A stretch of DNA of 64,000 bases, taken from contig JBKEDF010000007.1 of NCBI GenBank assembly GCA_047975325.1, positions 1-64,000 on the forward strand, read 5' to 3'. This DNA is from JBKEDF01 sp047975325 (GTDB taxonomy: Bacteria > Pseudomonadota > Alphaproteobacteria > Rhodobacterales > Rhodobacteraceae). Position 1 is the first letter of the stretch, and every line of letters begins with the position of its first letter. Below the pieces are notes generated by a model. The model was not told the origin of the DNA, made no database searches, and worked only from the letters and a program-made list of their open reading frames with translations. The position numbers and the translations under genes were made by a program. Positions 25,749 to 34,700 of this stretch are shown piece by piece.

Positions 25749-26927
25749 TCAGCCCATCCGGGCAGCGAGCCCGGCAGCCACGCCGCGCAATTCGGCAAGG
25801 CCGCGCATCCGCCCGATCAGCGGGTAGCCCGGATGGGTGCCGCGCGTGGCATCGCCCAGAAGTTCATGGCCATGATCGGGGCGGAAAGGAATGACGGCAT
25901 CGGAACGATTTTCCACCTGTCGCCGTGCCTCTTCCTCCAGCAGGGCCGCAACCAGATCCACCATATCGGTATCGCCTTCCAGATGTGCGGCTTCCTCGAA
26001 GCTGCCATCGGGGTCCTTGCGGACATTGCGAAGGTGGGCAAAGTGGATCCGATCGGCAAAACGTCGCGCGATGGCGGGTACATCATTGGCAGGATTGGCG
26101 CCCAGAGACCCGGAACAGAGCGTCAGCCCATTGGCCCGTGCCTCAACCGTATTCAGGATAAAGGCGATGTCCTCGGCATTCGATACGATGCGGGGCAGGC
26201 CCAGGATATCGCGGGGCGGATCGTCGGGATGCACGCAAAACCGCATGCCCAGATCCTCTGCCGCAGGGATGATTTCCTGCAGGAACCGCGCATAATTGGC
26301 GCGCAACTCGTTCCGTCCGATCCCGTCATAAAGCCGCAGTGCCTGTTGCAGGGCAGGGATGTCATAACGATCATAGGCCCCGGGGAGCCCGGCCATGATG
26401 GCTTCCAGCAGGGTTTCGCGTTCCGTTTCGGAGGATTGCTGAAACCAGATTGCGGCAGCGCGGCGGGTTTCTTCGGAATAATCGGCTTCGGCCTCCTGGC
26501 GGCCAAGCATGTGGATTTCAAAGGCGGCCATACGCGGTGCGGAAAACCGCAGGCAGCTTCCACCACCGGCAACCGGTGCGGTCAGATCTGTACGTGTCCA
26601 GTCGAGCAGCGGCATGAAATTATAGCAGATCACCCGCAGGCCATTTTCCGCCAGATTGGCCATGGATTGGCGATAATTGGCGAAAAGCCGGTTCAGATCC
26701 CCGGTGCCGCGCTTGATTTCCTCATGGATCGGCAGGCTTTCAACGACCTCCCAACGAAAGCCCGAAGCCTCGATCTCTGCCTTGCGTGCAGCGATGGTTT
26801 CGCTGGGCCAGACCTCCCCATAGGGAATTTCATGCAAGGCGGTAACGATACCCGTTGCACCCGTCTGGGCAATTTCGGGCAGGGTGATCTTGTCAAGCGG
26901 GCCGTACCAGCGCCAGGTTTCAATCAT
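25749..26927 (-). CDS. uxuA: D-mannonate dehydratase
   Basis: The 392-residue enzyme dehydrates D-mannonate to 2-keto-3-deoxygluconate in the glucuronate branch of hexuronate catabolism. Recognisable UxuA stretches are ETWRWYGP at the N terminus, GATGIVTALHEIPYGEVW, CYNFMPLLDWTRTDL, the metal-site FCVHPDDPPRDILGLPR and HFAHLRNV. Length is normal for the family. The ATG overlaps the uxuB stop (ATGA), so the two successive enzymes are translationally coupled. Confidence 0.97.
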   Translation of the reverse strand: MIETWRWYGPLDKITLPEIAQTGATGIVTALHEIPYGEVWPSETIAARKAEIEASGFRWEVVESLPIHEEIKRGTGDLNRLFANYRQSMANLAENGLRVICYNFMPLLDWTRTDLTAPVAGGGSCLRFSAPRMAAFEIHMLGRQEAEADYSEETRRAAAIWFQQSSETERETLLEAIMAGLPGAYDRYDIPALQQALRLYDGIGRNELRANYARFLQEIIPAAEDLGMRFCVHPDDPPRDILGLPRIVSNAEDIAFILNTVEARANGLTLCSGSLGANPANDVPAIARRFADRIHFAHLRNVRKDPDGSFEEAAHLEGDTDMVDLVAALLEEEARRQVENRSDAVIPFRPDHGHELLGDATRGTHPGYPLIGRMRGLAELRGVAAGLAARMG

Positions 26928-28303
26928 GTCAGTTCCTCGATTGCCTTTTGCGCACCAAGTTTTGCAAGCTTGGCATGGGCGGTGGCGACGGGCCCCCGCA
27001 AGTCACGGGCCTGCTGTTCGGAAAAGATCGCGCGTTGATCCAGCAATGCGCCGGGGCCATCCTTTGCGCGGCGGGCCAGATCTTCGGCCAGGGGATCGCG
27101 CACATCAATGGGCTTTCCATCCAGACCGCAGCCTGAAATGTAATGCATCCAGCCTGCCACGGCAAGCGTCAGCCCCGGGCTTTCGCGTCCGGCAGCATGG
27201 TTTTCAACCCAGGTGCCGAGGATCCGCTGAGGCAGTTTCTGACTGCCATCCATGGCGATCTGCCAGGTGCGATGCCGGATTGCGGGGTTGCTGTAGCGTT
27301 GAAAAAGCTGCCTTGCATAGGCAGAAAGATCCACCCCCGGCGGCGGGGTCAGCGCGGGGATGATCTCCCGCGTCCAGAGGGTTTTGACAAAACCGGCAAA
27401 TGCCGTATCGGCCACCGTATCGGCAATGGTTTCATGTCCCGCAAGATAGCCCAGATAGGCCAACGCGGAATGCGTGCCGTTGAGCATGCGCAGTTTCATA
27501 TGTTCATAGGGTGTGACATCAGCGACAAGCTCCGCCCCGGCAGCGACAAGATCGGGGCGTTCGCCTGCGACAAAATCATCCTCGATCACCCATTGACCGA
27601 AAGGTTCATGCATGACGGGGGCGGCGTCCCTGATCCCCATATCGTGCAGCCGGGTGATATCCTCCTGCTTGGTGGCCGGAACGATACGATCCACCATCGT
27701 GGCGGGAAAACGCCCTTCGGCTGCGATCCAATCGGCAAGCCCGGGATCAATCCGGCGTGCAAGATCAAGCACCACCGCGCGCAGCACCCGCCCGTTTTCG
27801 GGCAGGTTGTCGCAGGTCATCGCGGTGAAGGGTGCCAGGCCGCGCGTGTGACGCATCTGAAGCGCACGGACCAGAAAACCGGGGGCGGACCGGGGCAGGG
27901 GGCTTGTCAGGTCATGCAGGATATCAGGGTGATCAGGGTTGAGCGCGCCGGTGGCAGGATTATGGCAATACCCCTTTTCGGTAACCGTGAGGGTGACGAT
28001 ACGGATGGCGGGGTCGGCCATCACCTCCAGCACCGCAGCCGGATCTTCCGGGGCGACAAGCACGTTTTGGATCACATCCATGCGACGTGGAATTTCGCCT
28101 TCCGGCCCCTGTTCAACCGCCCAATAGGCAAAACCGTTGGGGGCCAGTGCATCCCTTACCCGGGGGCTTTGCAGCGAGACGCCGATAATCCCCCAGTCAC
28201 CGCCCGATTTTTCCATCGCGCGGGCGATATAGGCTGCGCCATGGGCCCGAAAGAAAGCGCCAAGGCCAAGATGGACGATACCGGGTTTCGTGGTGGCGGT
28301 CAT
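26924..28303 (-). CDS. uxuB: D-mannonate oxidoreductase (fructuronate reductase), mannitol dehydrogenase family
   Basis: The 459-residue NAD-dependent enzyme interconverts fructuronate and mannonate. The N-terminal Rossmann part reads IVHLGLGAFFRAHGAAYI; the C-terminal mannitol-dehydrogenase domain has the catalytic region KLRMLNGTHSALAYLGYLAG with Lys, Asn and His. I chose the ATG at 28303, 6 bases after GAGG; a GTG 12 bases upstream is less likely. It lies between the TRAP genes and uxuA in a single hexuronate operon. A polyol dehydrogenase is the alternative, but the neighbours favour UxuB. Confidence 0.94.
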   Translation of the reverse strand: MTATTKPGIVHLGLGAFFRAHGAAYIARAMEKSGGDWGIIGVSLQSPRVRDALAPNGFAYWAVEQGPEGEIPRRMDVIQNVLVAPEDPAAVLEVMADPAIRIVTLTVTEKGYCHNPATGALNPDHPDILHDLTSPLPRSAPGFLVRALQMRHTRGLAPFTAMTCDNLPENGRVLRAVVLDLARRIDPGLADWIAAEGRFPATMVDRIVPATKQEDITRLHDMGIRDAAPVMHEPFGQWVIEDDFVAGERPDLVAAGAELVADVTPYEHMKLRMLNGTHSALAYLGYLAGHETIADTVADTAFAGFVKTLWTREIIPALTPPPGVDLSAYARQLFQRYSNPAIRHRTWQIAMDGSQKLPQRILGTWVENHAAGRESPGLTLAVAGWMHYISGCGLDGKPIDVRDPLAEDLARRAKDGPGALLDQRAIFSEQQARDLRGPVATAHAKLAKLGAQKAIEELT

Positions 28304-28319
28304 TTGGGACCTCACGGAA

Positions 28320-29600
28320 TTAACGGAAAAGCGCAGGCAGCCAGAGCGACAGCGCGGGGATATAGGTGACCAGCAGCAATGTCAGCACGGCGGCAAAATA
28401 GAAAGGCCAGATCGTGCGGACGGCATCCCAGATCGGGATCCGGCCCACTGCGCAGCCGACGAACAGCACCGCCCCCACCGGTGGTGTGCACAGCCCGATA
28501 CCGAGGTTGAGCACCAGGATTACCCCGAAATGCACCGGGTCCACCCCGAAGGCCTGCGCAATCGGCAGGAAGATCGGCGTGGTGATCACGATGAGTGGTG
28601 CCATATCCATGAAGGTGCCCAGCATCAGCAAGGCGACATTGATCAGCAGCAGGATCACGATGGGATTATCCGACAGGCCCTGCATGAAGACCACGATCTG
28701 CGTGGGAACCTTGAAATAGGCCAGAAGCCAGCCGAAGGAGGCGGCACAGCCGATGACCAGCAGTACCATTGCCGTGGTCCGCACCGCACCCAGTGTGGCG
28801 GCTACGAATTCCTTCCACGGCAGCGATCGGTAGACGAGGGCGGTTACGAGGATCGCGTAGACCACTGCAATATTGGAACTTTCCGAAGCCGTGAAAATGC
28901 CGGAGCGCACACCGCCGAAGATGATCCCGATCATGATCAGCCCGGGAAGCGCGCTGATGAACAATTCGCCGAAGGCGCGCAGGCCGGGGAAGGGTTCCGT
29001 CGGATAACCACGGCGTCTGGCGACAAACCAGGCAGCCGTCATCAGGGCAACGGCCAGAAGGATGCCGGGAATGATCCCCGCGGTAAAGAGATCTGCGATC
29101 GACAGCCGCCCGCCTGCGGAAATCGAATAGATGATCATATTATGTGATGGCGGCAGCATGAGCGCGATGATGGAGGAGGTCACAGTGATATTCACCGCGT
29201 AATCGGCACCATAGCCCCGTTTCGTCATTTGCGGCACCATGATCCCGCCCACGGCGGAGGCGTCGGCGGCGGCCGATCCCGAAACCCCTCCGAACATCAC
29301 CGATGCCAGGATGTTTACCTGGCCCAACCCACCCTTGAGATGACCCACCGCAGCCCCCGCAAGGGCCACGAGCCTTCGGGCGATATCACCGCGAACCATC
29401 AGATCGCCCGCATAGATGAAGAAGGGGATCGCCATCAGTGCAAAGACCGATATCCCCGAATTGAGCCGCTGAAATACCACCAGCGGGGGCATGCCAAGGT
29501 AAAGTACCGTGGCAAAACTGGAAATTCCCAGGCAGAAGGCCACGGGTGTGCCAATCAGCAGAAGGAAGGCGAAGGTTCCAAAAAGGACATAGAGTTCCAT
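28320..29600 (-). CDS. TRAP transporter large permease (DctM type)
   Basis: The 426-residue membrane protein has 11-12 predicted helices and family motifs: MAIPFFIYAGDLM, MFGGVSGSAAADASAVGGIM, LMLPPSHNMIIYS, and a C-terminal GIGLCTPPVGAVLF. It forms the sodium-driven channel of a tripartite importer. With the DctQ- and DctP-like genes and the uxu/uxa enzymes, the likely cargo is glucuronate or galacturonate. It starts 3 bp after the small permease gene. Confidence 0.95.
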   Translation of the reverse strand: MELYVLFGTFAFLLLIGTPVAFCLGISSFATVLYLGMPPLVVFQRLNSGISVFALMAIPFFIYAGDLMVRGDIARRLVALAGAAVGHLKGGLGQVNILASVMFGGVSGSAAADASAVGGIMVPQMTKRGYGADYAVNITVTSSIIALMLPPSHNMIIYSISAGGRLSIADLFTAGIIPGILLAVALMTAAWFVARRRGYPTEPFPGLRAFGELFISALPGLIMIGIIFGGVRSGIFTASESSNIAVVYAILVTALVYRSLPWKEFVAATLGAVRTTAMVLLVIGCAASFGWLLAYFKVPTQIVVFMQGLSDNPIVILLLINVALLMLGTFMDMAPLIVITTPIFLPIAQAFGVDPVHFGVILVLNLGIGLCTPPVGAVLFVGCAVGRIPIWDAVRTIWPFYFAAVLTLLLVTYIPALSLWLPALFR

Positions 29601-29603
29601 CGG

Positions 29604-30125
29604 TTATTCCTCCACCATGTCTTCGCCAAAGCGCGCGGTTTGCAGCCCCGCCGCACGCCGCAGCAGCCTTTCGGCCGAAAAGAGCACCACCAGCGTGCCG
29701 CCAAAGACCAGGGGCAGGAAATTTATACCCTCCGGAAGCCCGAGCGTGGGCATGGTGGATGACCATGTTCGAAAGGTCAGCTGCAACCCGTACCAGAACA
29801 TTCCGACACCGAAACCGGCCACCGCCACATCGGAAACGGAATGGAGAAATTGCACCACGCGAGCGGGCAGGAACATCAGCAGCACGTCGAAGGACAGATG
29901 ATATCCCTCGCGTGTGCCGACCGCTGCGCCCAGAAGAATAAACCAGCCCATGAACTGAATGGCGACCGGTTCCGACCAGATGATCGAGGAACCGACCACA
30001 TATCGCATGACGACTTGTGCGGCGACGATAGCGGTCATGGTGACAAGACATGCGCCTGCCAGGTAAAGGGCAATTCGTGCCAGCCCTCCGCACCAATGCG
30101 CAAGGGTTTTCAGCCGATCCTGCAT
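29604..30125 (-). CDS. TRAP transporter small permease (DctQ type)
   Basis: The 173-residue protein has four predicted helices. The DctQ signature region is QVVMRYVVGSSIIWSEPVAIQFMGWFILLGAAVGTREG, with the REGYHLSFD stretch after it. I chose the ATG at 30125 behind an AGAGGG tract; the longer upstream reading would add a charged non-conserved leader. It partners the adjacent large permease. Confidence 0.92.
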   Translation of the reverse strand: MQDRLKTLAHWCGGLARIALYLAGACLVTMTAIVAAQVVMRYVVGSSIIWSEPVAIQFMGWFILLGAAVGTREGYHLSFDVLLMFLPARVVQFLHSVSDVAVAGFGVGMFWYGLQLTFRTWSSTMPTLGLPEGINFLPLVFGGTLVVLFSAERLLRRAAGLQTARFGEDMVEE

Positions 30126-30195
30126 CTGTCGGGCCCTCTGATGATCCGGGAAAATGATGGACGGCCCCACCGGGGCCGCCCGGGAAATCCGATGA

Positions 30196-31181
30196 TTATT
30201 CGGTTTCCTGAATCCGTTTGACCAGATCCTTCAGCACATCGGAGGTGACGTGCTTTTCATAGACCGGCCCCATCGCTTCGATGAAGGGGGTCTCTTGTCG
30301 ATCTCGGTAATGATTTCCACCCCGGCGGCACGTACCTTGTCTTCGGATTCCTTTTCCCGCTTGACCCAGAGGTCACGCATATAGGGGACCGAATCCTTTG
30401 CGGCCTGCCTTACCGCTTCCTGATCTTCCGGTGACAGCTTTTCAAAGCTGGTCTTGGACATGGCCAGAACTTCCGGCACGATCAGGTGCTGATCCAGCGT
30501 GTAATATTTTGCCACTTCGTAATGGCCCGAAGATTCGAAGGAAGGGTAGTTGTTTTCCGCCCCGTCGATCACCCCGGTCTGGATGGCGGAATATACCTCA
30601 CCATAGGGCATCGGGGTCGCATTGGCGCCCAGGGCGGTCATCATGTCGACGAAAATATCGGATTGGATGACGCGAATTTTCATGCCTTCCAGATCAGCCA
30701 TGGAGGTAATCGGTTTCTGACTGTTGTAGAAACTGCGCGCGCCGCTGTCGTAATAGGCCAGACCGACCAGATCATGATTGGAGAAGGCATCAAGGATCTC
30801 CTGTCCAATCGGGCCATCGGTTACCTTGTGCATATGTTCGATCGAACGGAAAATATAGGGCAGGGAGACGACCTTGGTTTCCTCGATGATATTGTTGAAC
30901 GGGCCGATCGAGGTGCGCAACATGTCGATCACGCCGAACTGCGTCTGTTCGATGGTATCCTTTTCCTCACCCAGCTGGGCGGAATGGAAGACTTCGATGC
31001 AAAGCCGCCCTTCGGTGCGTTCCTCCAGCAGCTTGCCCATGTATTTCACTGCCTCGATGGTCGGAAACCCGTCCGGATGGGTGTCGGCGGAACGCAGTGT
31101 GGTTTCACAAGCCGCGAAAGCCGCTGGCGCCATGGCCGCCGAGGCCAAGAGGGCTGCCGCCAGATTCTTCATGTAACGCAT
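30196..31181 (-). CDS. TRAP transporter substrate-binding protein (DctP type), C terminus frameshifted
   Basis: A hexuronate-type periplasmic binding protein with a signal peptide (about residues 1-23). The ligand Arg is in GMKIRVIQSD, and DGAENN follows, as in known uronate TRAP receptors. As written, the frame runs to a stop at 30231 and gives 316 residues ending in an unrelated arginine/proline-rich tail. At 30286-30295 (minus strand AGAGACCCCC) one added C, or loss of two bases, restores the family C terminus PFIEAMGPVYEKHV and a stop at 30196-30198. This could be a sequencing error in the C-run or a real lesion. The start ATG at 31181 follows GGGAGGA. Confidence 0.86.
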
Positions 31182-31203
31182 TGATATTCCTCCCATAGGA
31201 TTT

Positions 31204-32610
31204 TTATAACCGGTAGGCTTCCTTTGCCAGCCGGTAGGTCAGGTCATGGGCCACTTCATGGGCCTCGGTTTCATCCAGCCGTCCGCTGGCCACCAGCGTT
31301 GCCAGATAGGCGCAATCCACCCGCCGCGCGACATCGTGGCGCGCCGGTATGGACAAGAAGGCGCGGGTGTCATCATTGAAACCCACGGTATTGTAAAACC
31401 CTGCCGTCTCCGTCGTCAGTTCGCGAAAACGGCGCATTCCATCGGCACTGTCAAAGAACCACCAGGCCGGACCCAGCCTGAGGCAGGGATAAACCCCGGC
31501 CAGCGGTGCCAGTTCACGGCCATAGGCGGTTTCATCCAGAGTAAAGAGGATGATCGAAAGCCTCGGGTCATGCCCCACGGCATTCAGCAACGGGCGCAGC
31601 GCCTGCACGTAATCCGTCCGTCGCGGAATATCGAACCCCTTGTCGCGGCCATAGGTGGCCATGATCCGGTCGGAATGGTTACGGAAGGATCCGGGATGGA
31701 TTTGCAGGATCAGCCCGTCTTCGCAGCTCATCCGCGCCATTTCGGTCAGCATCTGACCCCGGAAGGCATCCTTTTCTTCTGCCGTCCCCTCACCTCGCAA
31801 CATCCTGCGGAAAAGGGCGGCCGCCTCTGCCTGCGGCAGATCTTCCGTGCGTGCGGAAGGGTGGCCATGATCGGAGGAGGTTGCCCCAAGTTCCCTGAAA
31901 TAGGCCCGCCGCGCGCGATGTGCATTCAGGTAGCCGGGCCAACTGCCGGTATTTTCCCCTGTCAGATCACCCAGTTGCGCCACGTTTTCCGCAAAGCCCG
32001 GAAAATCGGGATCGACCACCGCATCGGGCCGATAGGCCGGGATCACCCGCCCGTGCCAGCCGCTGTCGCGGATCGCCTTGTGCCAGCGCAGATCATCCAA
32101 TGCCGAATCGGTCGTCGAAATTGCCTCGATCCCGAAACGATCATAAAGCGCGCGGGGACGAAACTCCGGCAGGGTCAGCTTCTCGGCGATGAAATCATAG
32201 GTTTCATCGGCGGTTGCGGCTGAAATCGGCCGGGTCAATCCGAGAATCTGCTGAAAGGAATGATCAAGCCAGAGTCGCGATGGCGTCCCACGTAAAAGAT
32301 GATAGTTAGCCGCAAAAACCCGCCAGATTTTGCGCCCGTCGGTTTCCGTCTTCCCACCGTCCGCGCGTGGTACGCCCAGCGTTTCAAGCGCAATTCCCTG
32401 GCTGTGCAGCATACGGAAAACATAGTGATCAGGCGTCACGAAAAGCTGTGCGGGATCGGGAAAAGCCGCGTCTTCGGCATACCAGCGCGGTTCGGTATGG
32501 CCATGCGGGCTGATGATGGGCAGGCCCTTTATGCCGTCATAAAGTACCCGTGCCAGATCACGGGCGCGGCCCTCAAGCGGAAACAGACGATCCGGGTCGA
32601 GCAGCGCCAT
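31204..32610 (-). CDS. uxaC: Glucuronate isomerase
   Basis: The 468-residue amidohydrolase-fold enzyme converts D-glucuronate to D-fructuronate (and galacturonate to tagaturonate), the entry step of the pathway completed by uxuB and uxuA. Visible family motifs are ISPHGHTEPRWYAED, TTDSALDDL, LQIHPGSFRNHSD, and the C-terminal GFNDDTRAFLSIPARHDVARR. Length is normal. It is the promoter-proximal gene of the operon and is divergent from the GntR regulator. Confidence 0.97.
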   Translation of the reverse strand: MALLDPDRLFPLEGRARDLARVLYDGIKGLPIISPHGHTEPRWYAEDAAFPDPAQLFVTPDHYVFRMLHSQGIALETLGVPRADGGKTETDGRKIWRVFAANYHLLRGTPSRLWLDHSFQQILGLTRPISAATADETYDFIAEKLTLPEFRPRALYDRFGIEAISTTDSALDDLRWHKAIRDSGWHGRVIPAYRPDAVVDPDFPGFAENVAQLGDLTGENTGSWPGYLNAHRARRAYFRELGATSSDHGHPSARTEDLPQAEAAALFRRMLRGEGTAEEKDAFRGQMLTEMARMSCEDGLILQIHPGSFRNHSDRIMATYGRDKGFDIPRRTDYVQALRPLLNAVGHDPRLSIILFTLDETAYGRELAPLAGVYPCLRLGPAWWFFDSADGMRRFRELTTETAGFYNTVGFNDDTRAFLSIPARHDVARRVDCAYLATLVASGRLDETEAHEVAHDLTYRLAKEAYRL

Positions 32611-32664
32611 GGGTCTTGACCTTCCGAAGATAAAAACTTTGCGGATCGACCCATCTCGGTGATA

Positions 32665-32678
32665 AGTCTGTCCAGACT
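32665..32678. promoter_or_regulatory. Putative GntR operator between uxaC and its regulator
   Basis: A perfect 6-bp dyad, AGTCTG-TC-CAGACT, lies in the 104-bp divergent gap, 55 bp from the uxaC start and 37 bp from the GntR start. Short dyads of this type are typical of FadR/FCD-subfamily operators. A looser ACTA...TAGT repeat follows at 32675-32688. Binding is not demonstrated. Confidence 0.45.
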
Positions 32679-32714
32679 ATTATGGTAGTATCCCAAAACT
32701 GTCAACGAGCCCTG

Positions 32715-33422
32715 ATGCCCGAAACACCAAACCTTCAAGCGGCTGAGGCGGCCCCCCGGTTTCTGATTGCCGATCAGGTACAGAAAAGCCTGCTTGCTGC
32801 CATTGTCACGTTGGAACTGCCGCCCGGGACGCGGATTTCCGAGGCTGAAATCGCGGCGCGAATGGAAGTGTCACGCCAACCCGTGCGGGATGCGTTCTTT
32901 CGTCTTTCGCAACAGGGCTTTCTGGTCATTCAGCCGCAGCGCGCAACGAAAGTGTCGCTGATTGATCCGCAGGCGGTGATGCAGGCCCGTTTCATCCGCG
33001 CCGCGATCGAGGCGGAAATTGCACGAATCGCCTGCACGCGGCTGGATGATGGGGATCTGTCTGCGCTGGAAGACATCCTTGATGCGCAGCGCAGCGCGGC
33101 CGGGGCCGGACAGGACCTGCAATTCATGGAACTGGATGAGGCATTTCACCGTGAACTTTGCCTTCGTTCGGGTCATGAACATGCCTGGGCCGCCATTCAG
33201 GAAAACAAGCCCCATATGGATCGCGTGCGTTTTCTGTCGCTCAGCTTCGGTGCGCCGGAGGTGCTGGCAGGCCATGTCGCGGTCATGGCGGCGATAAAGG
33301 CACGCGATACGACCCGCGCCATGGCGGAGATGCGGGCCCACCTGAGCCGGATCAAAACCGATATTCACCGTATCCGCGCCGGGCATCCGCGCTATTTCGT
33401 GGCCGAAAGTGGTGCGCAGTAA
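32715..33422 (+). CDS. GntR family (FCD/FadR subfamily) regulator of the hexuronate operon
   Basis: The 235-residue regulator has an N-terminal winged helix (GTRISEAEIAARMEVSRQPVRDAFFRLSQQGFL) and an all-helical FCD effector domain with probable metal ligands in ELDEAFHRELC and GHVAVMAAI. It is divergent from uxaC, an arrangement in which such regulators repress uronate catabolism until a uronate or pathway intermediate binds. I chose the ATG at 32715, giving MPETPN; upstream codons are not conserved-looking. Confidence 0.92.
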   Translation: MPETPNLQAAEAAPRFLIADQVQKSLLAAIVTLELPPGTRISEAEIAARMEVSRQPVRDAFFRLSQQGFLVIQPQRATKVSLIDPQAVMQARFIRAAIEAEIARIACTRLDDGDLSALEDILDAQRSAAGAGQDLQFMELDEAFHRELCLRSGHEHAWAAIQENKPHMDRVRFLSLSFGAPEVLAGHVAVMAAIKARDTTRAMAEMRAHLSRIKTDIHRIRAGHPRYFVAESGAQ

Positions 33423-33622
33423 TCCCGGGGCAAGGGGGATCAGTCCCGTATTGTGGCTTCCACCCGGTTGAAATATCGCCTGACGACTTTATTATGATTA
33501 TGTAGTCGGGCTGTAACCTTTTGATTTTACGCTAATGCTATGCAAATTTGGTCATTAAATTTGCTTCCGTCAGCTATGTCTTGGGGCGCAAGTTGTTCGA
33601 TTCGGTCGAATCTATGGGGGGA
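33423..33622. other. Leader region upstream of the 5-FCL gene
   Basis: This 200-bp noncoding stretch is AT-rich in its middle (33490-33565). It contains a perfect 8-bp inverted repeat, GCAAATTT (33542-33549) and AAATTTGC (33557-33564), and a small hairpin GATTC-GGTC-GAATC directly before the downstream gene. 6S RNA genes adjoin this enzyme in many proteobacteria, but I could not fold a convincing 6S structure here. Confidence 0.3.
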
Positions 33623-34267
33623 ATGGATTTGTCACGCGAGGATGAATCATCCGAACCCTGTTTCGCGCATCTGCTGGTGGATGGTCATGTGGTTGACCCC
33701 GAAACGCGGCGTGATGTCACACGGTTCCGACAGGCAGAACGCAAGCGGCTTTACGCGGCACGCAAGAAGCTGACGCCAGAGGCGCGCAAACAGGGTGAGA
33801 TGCGTATTTCGGCCGCGCTCGATCGGGAACTTCCCGATCTTCGGGGGCAGGTGGTTGCCGCCTATTGGCCGATCCGGGGGGAGCCTGACCTGCGGGGCTG
33901 GATGGCGGCGGCTGTTCAGCGCGGTGCGCGAATTGCGCTTCCGGTTGTGGTTGTCCGCGATGCGCCTTTGGAATTTCACGAATGGGCACCCGGTATCGCG
34001 ATGGCGCGGGGAATATGGGGTATCCCCGTTCCGGCGCAAGCACACCCGGTTCAGCCGCAGATTGTTATCGCGCCGCTTCTTGGGGTGGATGCGGAACGTT
34101 TCCGTCTTGGCAATGGCGGTGGGTATTATGATCGCAGCCTCGTACGGCTTTCCAAAACGCATGTGATCGGGGTCGGTCACGCCTTTTCGCGGATCAAGAC
34201 GATCTTCCCCTTGCCCTGGGATGTTCCGATGCATCGCGTGGTCCTGGATGATGGCACAATCTGGTAG
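33623..34267 (+). CDS. 5-formyltetrahydrofolate cyclo-ligase
   Basis: The 214-residue enzyme converts 5-formyl-THF to 5,10-methenyl-THF with ATP, returning folate from its storage form. The conserved core begins at RQAERKRLYAARKKLTPEARKQG. The substrate and ATP sites show AYWPIRGEPDL, WGIPVP, IAPLLGVD, and the diagnostic GNGGGYYDRSL. About 35 N-terminal residues precede the usual start of the family, so the true start is uncertain among ATGs at 33614 and 33623; the G-rich tract at 33616-33621 is unusually close to the second. Confidence 0.93.
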   Translation: MDLSREDESSEPCFAHLLVDGHVVDPETRRDVTRFRQAERKRLYAARKKLTPEARKQGEMRISAALDRELPDLRGQVVAAYWPIRGEPDLRGWMAAAVQRGARIALPVVVVRDAPLEFHEWAPGIAMARGIWGIPVPAQAHPVQPQIVIAPLLGVDAERFRLGNGGGYYDRSLVRLSKTHVIGVGHAFSRIKTIFPLPWDVPMHRVVLDDGTIW

Positions 34268-34700
34268 CATCGGGGCCGGGAAACGTAATTTCCCCGTCAG
34301 TATGACAGATAAACCATTGTCTTTAGGCCCGGCCTGCCATTATGTTCGAAAACGGCGCCCGTCATGATCCTGTCATGATGCGGCGCGGAAAGTTTCATGC
34401 TTTGACATGGCCCGGATGTGACGAAAAACATCTTCCATGGGATAGCAATCACCGGCTGAAAAGCCAAAACATGCCTGTCAGATCAGTGATTTGAGGGCCT
34501 TTATTCAGGAATGCCCCAGGGCATTCAGGATTGAACCGCGATGCGAAACGCAGAACAGAACAGGTGGAAGGATCCCGGCCCCGGATGGGCCGCCCGCACC
34601 GGTCTGTCGTGTTTCCACGCCCAGACAAGCCACCACGGAGGATATTCAGTCGTACCGGTTTTTCCGGTTCGACGGGGATCTCCGGGTGCGATGGACCGGA
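34268..34700. promoter_or_regulatory. Long 5' region of rne
   Basis: This 433-bp region has no credible gene. It contains a GGGAAA-cgtaa-TTTCCC hairpin (34278-34294) that may end the 5-FCL transcript, two direct copies of GTCATGAT (34361-34368 and 34372-34379), and a TTGACA at 34402-34407 that could be a -35 element. Long rne leaders are known in other bacteria, where RNase E trims its own mRNA; a similar role here is inference. Confidence 0.4.

Noticed and set aside
25833..28369. Two frames of about 400 codons on the plus strand opposite uxuA and uxuB
   Set aside because: Both are antisense to complete, motif-bearing uxu genes and show no protein family features or ribosome sites.
33598..33612. 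TTCGATTC-like sequence considered as the T-arm of a tRNA
   Set aside because: No acceptor stem, anticodon arm or D-arm can be placed around it; it is a small hairpin before a start codon.
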